The notes beneath the pieces are model-generated. The model did no database searches. It worked only from the letters and a program-made list of their open reading frames with translations, and had not been told where the DNA came from. This document shows positions 8,771-16,058 of a stretch of DNA of 35,057 bases, piece after piece; position 1 is the stretch's first letter; each line of letters begins with the position of its first letter. The DNA is from Parapedobacter tibetensis. GTDB taxonomy: Bacteria; Bacteroidota; Bacteroidia; Sphingobacteriales; Sphingobacteriaceae. The stretch is taken from positions 776 to 35,832 of the forward strand of contig NZ_JAMXBE010000026.1 in assembly GCF_024704835.1 (NCBI RefSeq). Direction: 5' to 3'. The translations under genes were made by a program, and so were the position numbers.

Positions 8771-9631
8771 ATGAAACCATTCAGTTTATCATTGTTTATA
8801 CTATTGTTGGGTTTTTCCGCCGGCCAAGCCCAGGAAAAATTCTCGTTCGCATTTCTTACCGACATGCACGTCAACGCTAACCCCAAGAGCAGAAGTTTGG
8901 ACGGGTTGAAACAGGCCGTCAGGACCGCCGAGGCTTCGGGTGCCGACTTCATCATCTCCGGCGGTGACAATGTGGATGTGGATGGGATGAAAGCAGACCG
9001 CAAAGCGGATGCGGTCAAACTGTACCAAGACTACAAGCAGGTGGTCGAAGCTTCAACGCTGAAATGGCACCTCACCATAGGCAACCACGATCGGTATTGG
9101 CATAATGAGCAGCCCGGTGCGCCACATGGAGCAGGTCTGTTCACTTCCTTTTTTGGGGATACGTATTACTCCTTCGAGCATAAAGGATGGCTGTTTATCG
9201 TGCTGAATTCCGCCCAGGTATGCGCGGGGAAATACTGTGTGGATGAAGTACAGCAGCAATGGCTGGCCGAGTTATTGAATAGGACACCCAAGGACCAACC
9301 CATTGTGGTGTCAGCCCATGTGCCGTTTCTTTCCCTGTATTATCCCGTATTGGAAGGCCGTTATACGGATACCGACACGTTTGCGAACCAAAAAGAAATT
9401 TTTGATATGTTTGGTAGCCACAACCTGAAGCTCGTGCTCCAGGGCCACCAGCACCTCTACGAGGAGATCAAAGTCAAAGGCGTGCAATTCATCACGGCGG
9501 GGGCGGTATCTGCCAATTGGTGGGGCGGGGCTTTCCACGGTACGGAAGAGGGATTCCTGAAAGTCAATGTGGATGGGGATGGTTTCAGTTGGGAGTATGT
9601 GGACTATGGATGGGAAGTAAACAAATATTGA
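8771..9631 (+). CDS. Secreted calcineurin-like metallophosphoesterase
   Basis: The ATG at 8771 was chosen over the TTG one codon upstream. The 286-residue product has a signal peptide ending near SAGQAQ (about residue 21) and all the dimetal phosphoesterase motifs in order: DxH at Asp31-His33 (LTDMH), GGDN at 64-67, GNHD at 104-107, the SAHVP histidine at 183, and GHQH at 225-228. Two cysteines, 151 and 156, may form a disulfide. This superfamily hydrolyses phosphomonoesters or diesters with two metal ions, and the substrate here is not readable. The gene lies between the SusD-side genes and two EEP phosphodiesterases, so it probably acts in the periplasm or on the surface on material handled by SusCD. 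Length is normal for compact members. Confidence 0.9.
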   Translation: MKPFSLSLFILLLGFSAGQAQEKFSFAFLTDMHVNANPKSRSLDGLKQAVRTAEASGADFIISGGDNVDVDGMKADRKADAVKLYQDYKQVVEASTLKWHLTIGNHDRYWHNEQPGAPHGAGLFTSFFGDTYYSFEHKGWLFIVLNSAQVCAGKYCVDEVQQQWLAELLNRTPKDQPIVVSAHVPFLSLYYPVLEGRYTDTDTFANQKEIFDMFGSHNLKLVLQGHQHLYEEIKVKGVQFITAGAVSANWWGGAFHGTEEGFLKVNVDGDGFSWEYVDYGWEVNKY

Positions 9632-9636
9632 CGGCG

Positions 9637-10512
9637 ATGGTTTCATTGATGCGCAAACGCTTGCTAACGGTAATGCTGCTCATGGCATGCCATGGGGTGA
9701 TGGCCCAACAGCTGAAGGTAATGACCTTCAACATCTGGCACGGCGGCAGGGAGACCGGCGAAGAGGAAGGGCCCCAGCGTGTAGTGGATGTCATCCGCGA
9801 CTCGGGTGCCGATATCGTGGCCATGCAGGAAACCTATGGGTCGGGCGAGCGGATCGCCGAAGCGTTGGGTTTTCACTTTTACCTGCGTAGCACGAACCTA
9901 TCCATCATGAGCCGCTACCCCATCGTAGACACGCTGGATGCGTATGAACCTTTTTACAGTGGCGCTGTCCGGATCAATGTTGACGGCCAGGAAATTGTCG
10001 TTGCCAGCAACTGGCTCAATTACCCCATCGATTATTGGGACATATTCGAAAAAGGGCAATCGATCGACTCGGCAGAGTGGCATCGTCTGCAAGAGGAAAA
10101 GAATGCAGGTACCCTGCGTGAGTTGCTGAGGGCCTTGAGTCCTGCCGTCGAAAATTCGAAAGATATACCCGTTATCATCTGCGGAGATTTCAATACCGGT
10201 TCCCATTTGGACTGGATACCGGAAACCCGACATCTCAACGAGGGGTATATCATGCCGTTTCCGGCTACGCTATTGATGGAACGGTCAGGTTTTATCGATT
10301 CTTTCCGTGAAATACATCCCGATCCATTGACCGTGCGGGGGATTACCTGGAGTCCTGCATTACCAGACGCTTTCAAAGATCGTATCGACTATATCTTTTA
10401 CCAAGGGAGTATCCTTAAAGCCATCGATTCAGAAACCATTGACACACACCCTGTCAAATACCCTTCTGACCACGCAGCTGTACTGACCACTTTTGAAATC
10501 CAAAAACTATGA
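9637..10512 (+). CDS. Secreted endonuclease/exonuclease/phosphatase (EEP) family protein 1
   Basis: I start at the ATG at 9637. The ATG at 9649 (MRKRLLTVMLLMACHG) is equally good, while earlier in-frame starts lie inside the metallophosphoesterase gene. The product of about 291 residues has a signal peptide ending in GVMAQQ and the EEP catalytic set: MTFNIWHGG with the first metal-binding Asn, the MQET glutamate, GDFNTGSH, DRIDYIF and the terminal SDHAAV. The EEP fold includes DNase I-like nucleases, sphingomyelinases and inositol-phosphate phosphatases, all Mg2+-dependent phosphodiesterases or phosphatases. The substrate cannot be assigned. It follows the metallophosphoesterase by 5 bases and overlaps the next gene by 4, so it is clearly in one operon. 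It is a paralogue of the next gene. Confidence 0.88.
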   Translation: MVSLMRKRLLTVMLLMACHGVMAQQLKVMTFNIWHGGRETGEEEGPQRVVDVIRDSGADIVAMQETYGSGERIAEALGFHFYLRSTNLSIMSRYPIVDTLDAYEPFYSGAVRINVDGQEIVVASNWLNYPIDYWDIFEKGQSIDSAEWHRLQEEKNAGTLRELLRALSPAVENSKDIPVIICGDFNTGSHLDWIPETRHLNEGYIMPFPATLLMERSGFIDSFREIHPDPLTVRGITWSPALPDAFKDRIDYIFYQGSILKAIDSETIDTHPVKYPSDHAAVLTTFEIQKL

Positions 10513-11477
10513 AAATGAAAGTTACTTCAACACTGATCAAACCCGTCATCGTCATACAAGCCCTGGTGATGGCTTTATTTGGTATTTCATGCCAATCCGC
10601 CGACAAAAGACAAGCCAGTGAACCCGCCGCCCTACGCGTGATGACCTTTAACCTCTGGCATGGTGGCGATGCCGTGAAACTTCCGCGCGATACCACCATC
10701 AGGTACCAACTGGAAGCCATCCGCAGGGCCGAGGCCGATGTGGTAGGTTTCCAAGAGCAAACCACCAATCAGAGCGACAACCAGTCGCGTGCGCAAATAC
10801 TCGCAGATAGCTTGGATTGGAGCTGTTATATCATAGACGGAAGCCGGGCCATCATCTCGCGGTTTGATATCCAACCTTTGGATACGGCAGGGATATCCCA
10901 AGCCGTCTTGCTGCAACTGCAAGACGGGGAGGAAGTGGTCTTCGGGGTGATGCACCTGATGTATACCCCTTACGAGCCATACGACATTGCGGATAGGAAA
11001 CTAACCGATGCAGAAGCTGCCGAGACCTCCGCCCGTGAGACAAGGCTGCATCAAGTCCAAGGCATGTTGGATGAAATTGCGGTCTATAGCGACTATCCCG
11101 CCATATTGGTGGGTGATTTCAATGAGCCGAGTTGCCTAGATTGGACCGAGAAAGCCATCAACGAGCGAGCCGATACCTTACTGCCCTTTGCGGTCAACTG
11201 GCCAGCCACGGATCTGCTCATCAAAAATGGTTTCCAAGATGCCTACCGTGAAATACATTCCGATGTCAAGCAAAAGCCCGGCTATACTTGGACCTCCGTG
11301 CCTGGGCTATGGCGTACACCAGAGATTCATGACCGGATTGATTTGATTTACATCAGTAAGGATAAGTTTCTTACCAAAGGGGCTTGGATCGTAGGCGAAC
11401 CTTCATCGCTGACAGATATCCTGGTCGAACCTTGGCCTTCGGATCACCGGGCCGTGGTGGTGGAGCTGGTGTTTTAA
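10509..11477 (+). CDS. EEP-family phosphodiesterase 2, lipoprotein
   Basis: The 322-residue product begins with a lipoprotein signal ending FGISC (Cys28), so this copy is membrane-anchored, while the upstream paralogue is predicted to be soluble. The catalytic motifs are complete: MTFNLWHGG, FQEQT, GDFNEPSCLDWT, DRIDLIY and SDHRAV. The region YREIHSD...GYTWTS parallels FREIHPD...GITWSP in the first copy, which indicates an old tandem duplication. The ATG overlaps the previous stop (ATGA), the tightest kind of translational coupling. Its partners are SusC, SusD and a metallophosphoesterase, suggesting sequential hydrolysis of a phosphodiester at the cell envelope. It ends the operon, with the next gene convergent 20 bases away. 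Confidence 0.88.
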   Translation: MKMKVTSTLIKPVIVIQALVMALFGISCQSADKRQASEPAALRVMTFNLWHGGDAVKLPRDTTIRYQLEAIRRAEADVVGFQEQTTNQSDNQSRAQILADSLDWSCYIIDGSRAIISRFDIQPLDTAGISQAVLLQLQDGEEVVFGVMHLMYTPYEPYDIADRKLTDAEAAETSARETRLHQVQGMLDEIAVYSDYPAILVGDFNEPSCLDWTEKAINERADTLLPFAVNWPATDLLIKNGFQDAYREIHSDVKQKPGYTWTSVPGLWRTPEIHDRIDLIYISKDKFLTKGAWIVGEPSSLTDILVEPWPSDHRAVVVELVF

Positions 11478-11497
11478 CCATCCGATACGTTAGGTCA

Positions 11498-12241
11498 TCA
11501 TTTTTCATCCCGGGGCTGTATTTTTATGGTGCCGGATTTTCCATGCTTGTTACGCTCGGTGAAATCATGGAGTGCTTCATCCAGTATTTTCACCCGTTCG
11601 GAAAGGTCGTTGGTGATGTCTATCAAGTCGGCATAATCATTAAACGCACTTAATGCGCGATCAAAGTACTCGCGTTCGGCGTGGATTACGGGGCTCCACG
11701 TCTCCAGGAACGCCTGGTGATCGCGATCCAGGGAAACCGTATCCACGCTGATTTCCTCGTATCGCTGGTAGATTTCATGCATCGGCCCGTCCGCAAACGC
11801 CTCGAACCAGTTGTCAAACGCCTCGAATTCTCTCAGAAATGCGTTGTGTTCTTCCGTGCAGCGGGTTATTTCGTGGTAGAGTTCGGCCAGGTCATCGCTA
11901 AGCTGATTGCTGGCCTTGCGGAAATGGTGCAGGTCTATGCTGAATGATTTCTCGTCTTCCGGCTGGGGCCCATCCACAGCCTCGCGGAGCCCCACGACGG
12001 CCTCAAGCACGCCTACTTCCTGTATAAAAGTAGGCAAGGCCCTGTGTAGCTCGGTAATTTGCGCGATGGCCCTATCCAATCGCGGTTCGCATTCTTCACG
12101 CATCGTTTTCAGCCGCCACACCTCGTCATGCATATGGAAATAATTATCCAAGGTCTCCTTCTCCCAATCGGGTTGCGGCTTCTCCCGGTCATATTCCAGC
12201 TCAATGGTACGGAAGGGGTGATGGGTGACGATTTTTTCCAT
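11498..12241 (-). CDS. Coiled-coil-rich cytoplasmic protein of unknown function
   Basis: The start is the ATG at 12241 (MEKIVTHHPFRTIELEYD). A TTG four codons earlier is less likely. The 247-residue product is highly charged, has no signal peptide or membrane segment, and is predominantly helical with long stretches suited to coiled coils, such as CEPRLDRAIAQITELHRALP and the run from HHFRKASNQLSDDLAELYHE on. I do not recognise a family. It is transcribed from its own well-matched promoter at 12266-12297, divergent from the AraC gene, and converges on the EEP gene. Nothing in its neighbours fixes a role. It is acidic overall, with a basic C-terminal tail (RNKHGKSGTIKIQPRDEK). Confidence 0.65.
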   Translation of the reverse strand: MEKIVTHHPFRTIELEYDREKPQPDWEKETLDNYFHMHDEVWRLKTMREECEPRLDRAIAQITELHRALPTFIQEVGVLEAVVGLREAVDGPQPEDEKSFSIDLHHFRKASNQLSDDLAELYHEITRCTEEHNAFLREFEAFDNWFEAFADGPMHEIYQRYEEISVDTVSLDRDHQAFLETWSPVIHAEREYFDRALSAFNDYADLIDITNDLSERVKILDEALHDFTERNKHGKSGTIKIQPRDEK

Positions 12242-12265
12242 GGGAATCCTCAATTGCTACGGAAA

Positions 12266-12297
12266 CAAACTTAGAAAAGTTTGCCAAAGAAAGCAAA
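12266..12297 (-). promoter_or_regulatory. Bacteroidota promoter of the coiled-coil gene
   Basis: On the minus strand TTTG (12297-12294), 20 bases, then TAAGTTTG (12273-12266) matches the consensus exactly. The start codon at 12241 is 24 bases downstream of the -7 element. Confidence 0.65.
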
Positions 12298-12379
12298 GTT
12301 ATTCGCAGTTACGTTGCTTTTTTCCCTCGGGATCACTATTTTTATCCTGTGAACACTAAGCAATCTGCCACCGAAGACC

Positions 12380-13267
12380 ATGGAACATCATATATATTTG
12401 TATATCGACGGCAAACCGTGCGTGCCCGAGCGCGCTTTCGCCGGAACGACCTTTTTTTATTTTGTGGCGAAGGCGCCAGGTAGCACGGCGGCTACCGTCA
12501 CGTTGCAGTTATCCAACCGTGCGCTGCTGTTTGTGCTGAATGGGCCGAGCGGAAGCCAATGGGTGTTTGCCGGCGGACAGGAGCCACTTGATATCCCTCC
12601 TTTTGCTTTTTTTGCAGCCATGGCCCCGGCCGGAGCGATCGAAGCACGGCTGGAGACGGGGCCGTCGGGAGTCCATTGTATCGGTTTTTCCGAGCGGGCT
12701 ATACCGCTGCTCGCGGAGGAGTTTGAGCTGTTTGCCGATCTGGTGGATATGGCCGTCGATGCGGATCGGCCCGGAACATATAGCCTACCCCACCGGTTCC
12801 TGCCGTATACGATTTACAAATACTTAGACAAGCTCGATAAAACCGATAAACGGGGTTTTGCCCTCAATGTGCACCGCAAGGAGGCGTTGTACCAGACCGC
12901 TAAACTATATCATGCCAGTTTGATGGCGGCGGCCCCCAAGCCAAGCACAACGCAGGATGAAGACCTGATGTGCCGGGCCGTGGAGCTGATCCAATTGCAT
13001 TTCGCCGACCCCACGTTCAATATAGACCGCCTCGCGGGGCAGGTAGGTTTATCACGCCGCAACCTCTACCGGTTGTTTGAAAACCAGAGGCAGCCTACAC
13101 CGCAAAGGCTCATACTGAATACCCGGATGGAAAAGGCGCGCGAACTGCTGCAAGATAGCCACCACCCCGTCAGCGAAATCGCGGGCATGGTAGGGTTTAA
13201 CCACCTTTCCTACTTCTCGGCACAATATAAAGCCGCGTTCGGCCACCTTCCCAACGAAAACAGGTGA
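12380..13267 (+). CDS. AraC-family transcriptional regulator
   Basis: The 295-residue protein carries a C-terminal AraC double helix-turn-helix at about residues 195-292: the first helix pair around FNIDRLAGQVGLSRRNLYRLFENQ and the second around HHPVSEIAGMVGFNHLSYFSAQYKAAFG, ending in the usual HLPNENR. The N-terminal 170 residues form a putative sensor domain that I cannot assign to a ligand class. AraC proteins bind paired sites and usually activate. A perfect 17-bp inverted repeat starts 31 bases after the stop codon, its right arm touching the -33 position of a promoter at 13380-13387, which is where an AraC activator would be expected to bind. That makes the downstream repeat array and the Fn3-like gene its most likely target. 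This is inference. Confidence 0.88.
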   Translation: MEHHIYLYIDGKPCVPERAFAGTTFFYFVAKAPGSTAATVTLQLSNRALLFVLNGPSGSQWVFAGGQEPLDIPPFAFFAAMAPAGAIEARLETGPSGVHCIGFSERAIPLLAEEFELFADLVDMAVDADRPGTYSLPHRFLPYTIYKYLDKLDKTDKRGFALNVHRKEALYQTAKLYHASLMAAAPKPSTTQDEDLMCRAVELIQLHFADPTFNIDRLAGQVGLSRRNLYRLFENQRQPTPQRLILNTRMEKARELLQDSHHPVSEIAGMVGFNHLSYFSAQYKAAFGHLPNENR

Positions 13268-13298
13268 TGCCACGTCGCATGCCGCCTTTCCCGGACGA

Positions 13299-13359
13299 TT
13301 AACAGTATCGTGCCAAAAAAAGTACCCGTCGGTTTTGTAAAATGGCACGATACTGTTAA
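13299..13359. promoter_or_regulatory. Perfect 17-bp inverted repeat, candidate AraC operator
   Basis: TTAACAGTATCGTGCCA (13299-13315) is repeated as an exact reverse complement at 13343-13359, with a 27-base spacer that begins A-rich. There is no T tract after either arm, so a terminator is unlikely. The arms are 44 bases apart centre to centre, about four helical turns. The right arm ends 20 bases before a TAnnTTTG element, placing it at the -33/-45 position of that promoter. Confidence 0.6.
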
Positions 13360-13379
13360 CCCCCTGCTCCTATTCTCCC

Positions 13380-13387
13380 TACTTTTG
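13380..13387 (+). promoter_or_regulatory. -7 promoter element reading into the repeat array
   Basis: TACTTTTG matches TAnnTTTG. GTTAA of the upstream inverted repeat occupies the -33 position with 20 bases between. The -33 is therefore not a consensus TTTG, consistent with activator dependence. Transcription would run through the 21-bp repeats toward the gene at 14066, giving a leader of over 650 bases. Small hairpins are possible in the leader (GCATC...GATGC near 13450-13465, CCCCG...CGGGG near 13471-13490). Confidence 0.5.
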
Positions 13388-13510
13388 TAATACCGCCCGT
13401 TGCCAGAAACGGATAACGGAACCCGTTCTTTGACGTACGTTATTACCCGGCGCATCGCAGAAGATGCATGCCCCGCCAACCGTGTCGGGGCGCCATTGAA
13501 AAGGATGCCT

Positions 13511-13909
13511 TTGTTGATTGACAAGGCAACGTTGCCCATGAGCAAGGCATCCTGGTTAATCAGCAACGCTCCTTAGCTAATGAACAACGTCTTTTAGTTA
13601 ATGAGCTGAGCTTTCCAACTCATGAGCTAGGCCCTCCGGCTAATGAGCAACGCCTTTTAGTTAATGAGCCGAGCTTTCCAGGTCATGAGCTAGGCCCTCC
13701 GGCTAATGAGCAAAGACTTTTAGCTCATGGGCAAACCTTTCCAGCTCATGAGTTAAGCCCTCCGGCTGATGAGCAAAGACTTCTAGCTCATGGGCAAACC
13801 TTTCCAGCTCATGAGCTAGGCCCTCCAACTAATGAGCAACGTCTTTTAGCTCATGAGCTAAACCCACTGGCTCATAAGCAAAACCCTCCAGCTCATGGGC
13901 TAAAAGGCA
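13511..13909 (+). repeat. Array of nineteen exact 21-bp repeats
   Basis: Cut from 13511 in steps of 21, every block aligns without a gap for 19 units. The shared core is CTmATGAGC (CTCATGAGC or CTAATGAGC), often extended to the palindrome AGCTCATGAGCT. Units cycle in threes, giving a higher-order period of 63: GGCTAATGAGC-type blocks begin at 13638, 13701 and 13764, with related blocks at 13575 and 13827. The first three units and the last two or three are more diverged, as expected at the edges of an expanding array. Exactly two helical turns per unit would place all cores on one DNA face. The period is also seven codons. One plus-strand frame is open from the TGA at 13519-13521 to the TGA at 13918-13920, but it has no ATG, GTG or TTG start that I can find. 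Confidence 0.9.
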
Positions 13910-14065
13910 TCACTTGCTGAAAAACACAGCTATCCCTCCGGAACCGCCCGTTCCTCCACCGTCAACCCCTAACCGCCGGATCCCCGGCCGATCACCCGCC
14001 ATCGGGCGGATACAACCTAAACCAGGGATTAATTAATAAATGTTTACTTTTTAAATTTTCAAACA

Positions 14066-14683
14066 ATGTATTACAAAGCAAAAGTCAATTTCAAGAAAAT
14101 GGGCGTAGAAATGCTCGACCAAGTGGCCGAGAATGTGCTCACCAAGATGACGGGGAATGGGCTGTTCCCCAACCCGGTACCGGAGTTATCGGTACTTGAC
14201 ACCGACCTGTCTGATTACCGCGTCGCGGTGGTCGAGGCGGTGCGTGGCGGCAAACACGCCACCACGGTGCGCGACCGGGTGCGGGGCCGGCTGGAAAACA
14301 CCCTCCATTCGCTGGCCTTTTCCGTACAGCAGGTGGCCATGGGCGACCCTGCCGTCATCCTGGCCGCCGGTTTCGACCACAACAAGGCCCGCGAGCCGAA
14401 AGGCCGGTGTCCGCAGCCCGCTGATTTCGTGGCCATAAGCGGTCCGCTGGGTTCGCGCAGCATCACACTGAAGGTGAAACCCCACCGCACGGCCCGCTCT
14501 TACCGCTTTGCATACCGCATCGCAGACGGTGAAACCCCATGGATTGAGGTAAGCTCCCACGGATCCAGGCGTACGGTAGCAGGTTTGCAGCAATTTTCGG
14601 AATACGAATTCCGGTGTGCTTACATCGGCAATGACCCCGAAGTGCTCAATTACAGTGACAGCGTAATGGCCACCGTGATTTAA
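14066..14683 (+). CDS. Fibronectin type III-like small protein of a Bacteroidota family
   Basis: The 205-residue protein has two parts. Residues 1-120 are helical (MYYKAKVNFKKMGVEMLDQVAENVLTKMTGNGLF...), the N-terminal pattern I associate with a Bacteroidota family of about 200 residues with unknown function. Residues 125-205 look like one Fn3 beta-sandwich, with the typical YRFAYRIADGETPWIEVSS strand pattern, a GLQQFSEYEFRCAYIGND strand and a closing YSDSVMATVI. There is no signal peptide. It lies about 155 bases downstream of the 21-bp array and is followed by a strong terminator. The only good promoter I found upstream is the one before the array at 13380. Its role is unknown. The family may have a structural or binding function, but I have no direct evidence for one. 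Confidence 0.75.
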   Translation: MYYKAKVNFKKMGVEMLDQVAENVLTKMTGNGLFPNPVPELSVLDTDLSDYRVAVVEAVRGGKHATTVRDRVRGRLENTLHSLAFSVQQVAMGDPAVILAAGFDHNKAREPKGRCPQPADFVAISGPLGSRSITLKVKPHRTARSYRFAYRIADGETPWIEVSSHGSRRTVAGLQQFSEYEFRCAYIGNDPEVLNYSDSVMATVI

Positions 14684-14729
14684 GACTTGCGCCGTATCGC
14701 TACTGCCTGCCTACCGGCAGACGACAGCC

Positions 14730-14764
14730 AGCGGCATCTCCGAAAGGGGGTGCCGCTTTTTTTT
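14730..14764 (+). terminator. Intrinsic terminator of the Fn3-like gene
   Basis: AGCGGCA (14730-14736) pairs with TGCCGCT (14751-14757), with a loop of 14 bases that can add a few pairs, followed by eight T residues (14757-14764). It starts 46 bases after the stop codon. The rest of 14684-15133 contains no gene I can support. Confidence 0.85.
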
Positions 14765-15096
14765 GCGGTTGCCCTGTGGGCAAGCGTGGGTTCAAACCCC
14801 GGATTAGCCCCATTGAGGTTATCCGGGCGATATTCTACCGATTGAAGACGGGTTGCCAGTGGCGGGATCCACCGGAGGGGTATTTTGTCCGGGGACGTCA
14901 ACCTAGTTCCATCGGTCCCGTTATATCACCTAAATTGGGGTAGTATTTCCCACAATTATGGTGTGAAGAAACGATAAGATTTTTATTTTCCTTTGTCTTG
15001 TTAATTGCTTCGTTCAAGATTTTGATACTTCGACAAGTTAACAGCGTACTATTCCTGGGGAGGATTAACAGCAAGAAAAAAGTTCAAATAAGTCTG

Positions 15097-15112
15097 ATAA
15101 AAGTACTTTTAT
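15097..15112. promoter_or_regulatory. 16-bp palindrome, candidate autoregulatory operator
   Basis: ATAAAAGTACTTTTAT is a perfect palindrome whose end is 21 bases before the TetR start codon at 15134. The position and dyad symmetry fit self-repression by that regulator. AT-richness means it could also arise by chance. Confidence 0.45.
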
Positions 15113-15133
15113 TATGCAAATACGGTTGCTGCT

Positions 15134-15802
15134 ATGGGCAAAAACAAGAAAACCACCATGCGCCGATTAGTATTGGCGGTGGGGGAACTCTATGATGAGC
15201 AGGGCGTCAAAGGTATCGGGGTTAATAAAGTAGCAAGGAAAGCGGGGGTAGACAAGAACCTGATATACCGATATTTCGGTAGTTTGGAGAACCTGTTGGA
15301 ACAGTATGTGCTGATGAAGCAAAATTGGGACAACACGATCCATAGGATGCTCCAAACCCTGGATAGCAAGAGTAAATTGAACTCCGAAGACCTTACCGGT
15401 TTCTTCTTGGAAAAACAATTCGCCACACTTTGCCAAGACGATGCCCTAAGGAAGATACTGTTTTCGAAATACACGGATCACGAGAATGTTTTTTTCGAGC
15501 GCATCTACGGCAATCGGGAAGCCATGATAGTCGGGTTATGCGATAAGGCCGGTGTGCACCTTGAGGATGCTGACATTGGCTACCGGTCGGTTTTCGCGGT
15601 GTTGCTAGCCGCCACTTATTTCCTGTCATTGGAAGCACATAGCGGATCAGGCGTTTTCTGTGCGATAGACCTCAAATGCGAGCTGGGCAAGGAAGAAATC
15701 AAGAAAGCCATCCGTGCCATCAATGGCTGGGCTTTCGAAATGGGAAGAGTGCAAGGGCAGGATACCCAGGAGGACAGTTCTGCGGAAAGCCTGAAGAAAT
15801 AA
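15134..15802 (+). CDS. TetR-family transcriptional regulator upstream of the peptide cluster
   Basis: The 222-residue product has a TetR helix-turn-helix in its first 60 residues (KGIGVNKVARKAGVDKNLIYRYFGSLENLLEQYV), with the IYRYFG recognition-helix signature. The C-terminal ligand domain is long and includes the hydrophobic run SVFAVLLAATYFLSLEAHSG. The tail is polar (QGQDTQEDSSAESLKK). It lies 256 bases before the VKOR-thioredoxin fusion on the same strand, with a 20-bp perfect palindrome between them, and may control the peptide export cluster. This link rests on position only. A 16-bp palindrome just before its own start suggests autoregulation. Confidence 0.88.
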   Translation: MGKNKKTTMRRLVLAVGELYDEQGVKGIGVNKVARKAGVDKNLIYRYFGSLENLLEQYVLMKQNWDNTIHRMLQTLDSKSKLNSEDLTGFFLEKQFATLCQDDALRKILFSKYTDHENVFFERIYGNREAMIVGLCDKAGVHLEDADIGYRSVFAVLLAATYFLSLEAHSGSGVFCAIDLKCELGKEEIKKAIRAINGWAFEMGRVQGQDTQEDSSAESLKK

Positions 15803-15820
15803 GACCCGGATGGTTCGTTA

Positions 15821-15840
15821 CAGAAGGCCCGGGCCTTCTG
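15821..15840. promoter_or_regulatory. 20-bp perfect palindrome between tetR and the VKOR fusion
   Basis: CAGAAGGCCCGGGCCTTCTG is fully palindromic and lies 18 bases after the TetR stop codon. In RNA it could form an 8-bp stem with a CCGG loop. No T tract follows on either strand, so it may be an operator or a weak Rho-independent stop. Confidence 0.45.
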
Positions 15841-16058
15841 GCAAGTAATCCAAAAAAGGCTAATCGGTGACACTATACCCCAAAAACGGCGATCCGGCAA
15901 TACAGTCTGTAGACATACCGGCGACATCGGGGAGCGGGTGGGCAAGTATTATGTTTTTTTTGGAAAAAAAACCTACCAATTGTTTGGATAACACGGGGAT
16001 GCTGATTAAACTCGTGGAGGAAAACCATGGGATACACCCAGTTGAAACCAAGATATAA

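Noticed and set aside
13299-13359. The 17-bp inverted repeat considered as an insertion-sequence end or terminator
   Set aside because: The spacer is only 27 bases with no transposase or target duplication visible, and no T tract follows either arm.
13511-13909. The repeat array considered as CRISPR
   Set aside because: Units are directly adjacent with no unique spacers, the period is 21 bases, and no cas gene is present.
14785-14801. A GTGGGTTCAAACCCC-like string resembling a tRNA T arm
   Set aside because: No acceptor, D or anticodon stems can be folded around it, and a terminator lies where the 5' half of a tRNA would have to be.
14680-14901. A 73-codon minus-strand frame containing GFEPTLAHRATAKKSG
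   Set aside because: It runs antisense through the strong terminator at 14730-14764. Such strings are typical of spurious frames.
15867-16058. A 63-codon frame (GTG start) whose stop abuts the VKOR fusion start
   Set aside because: It begins with a GTG, has no recognisable domain or leader, and reads more like chance translation of a leader region. The tight spacing to 16059 is the only argument in favour.
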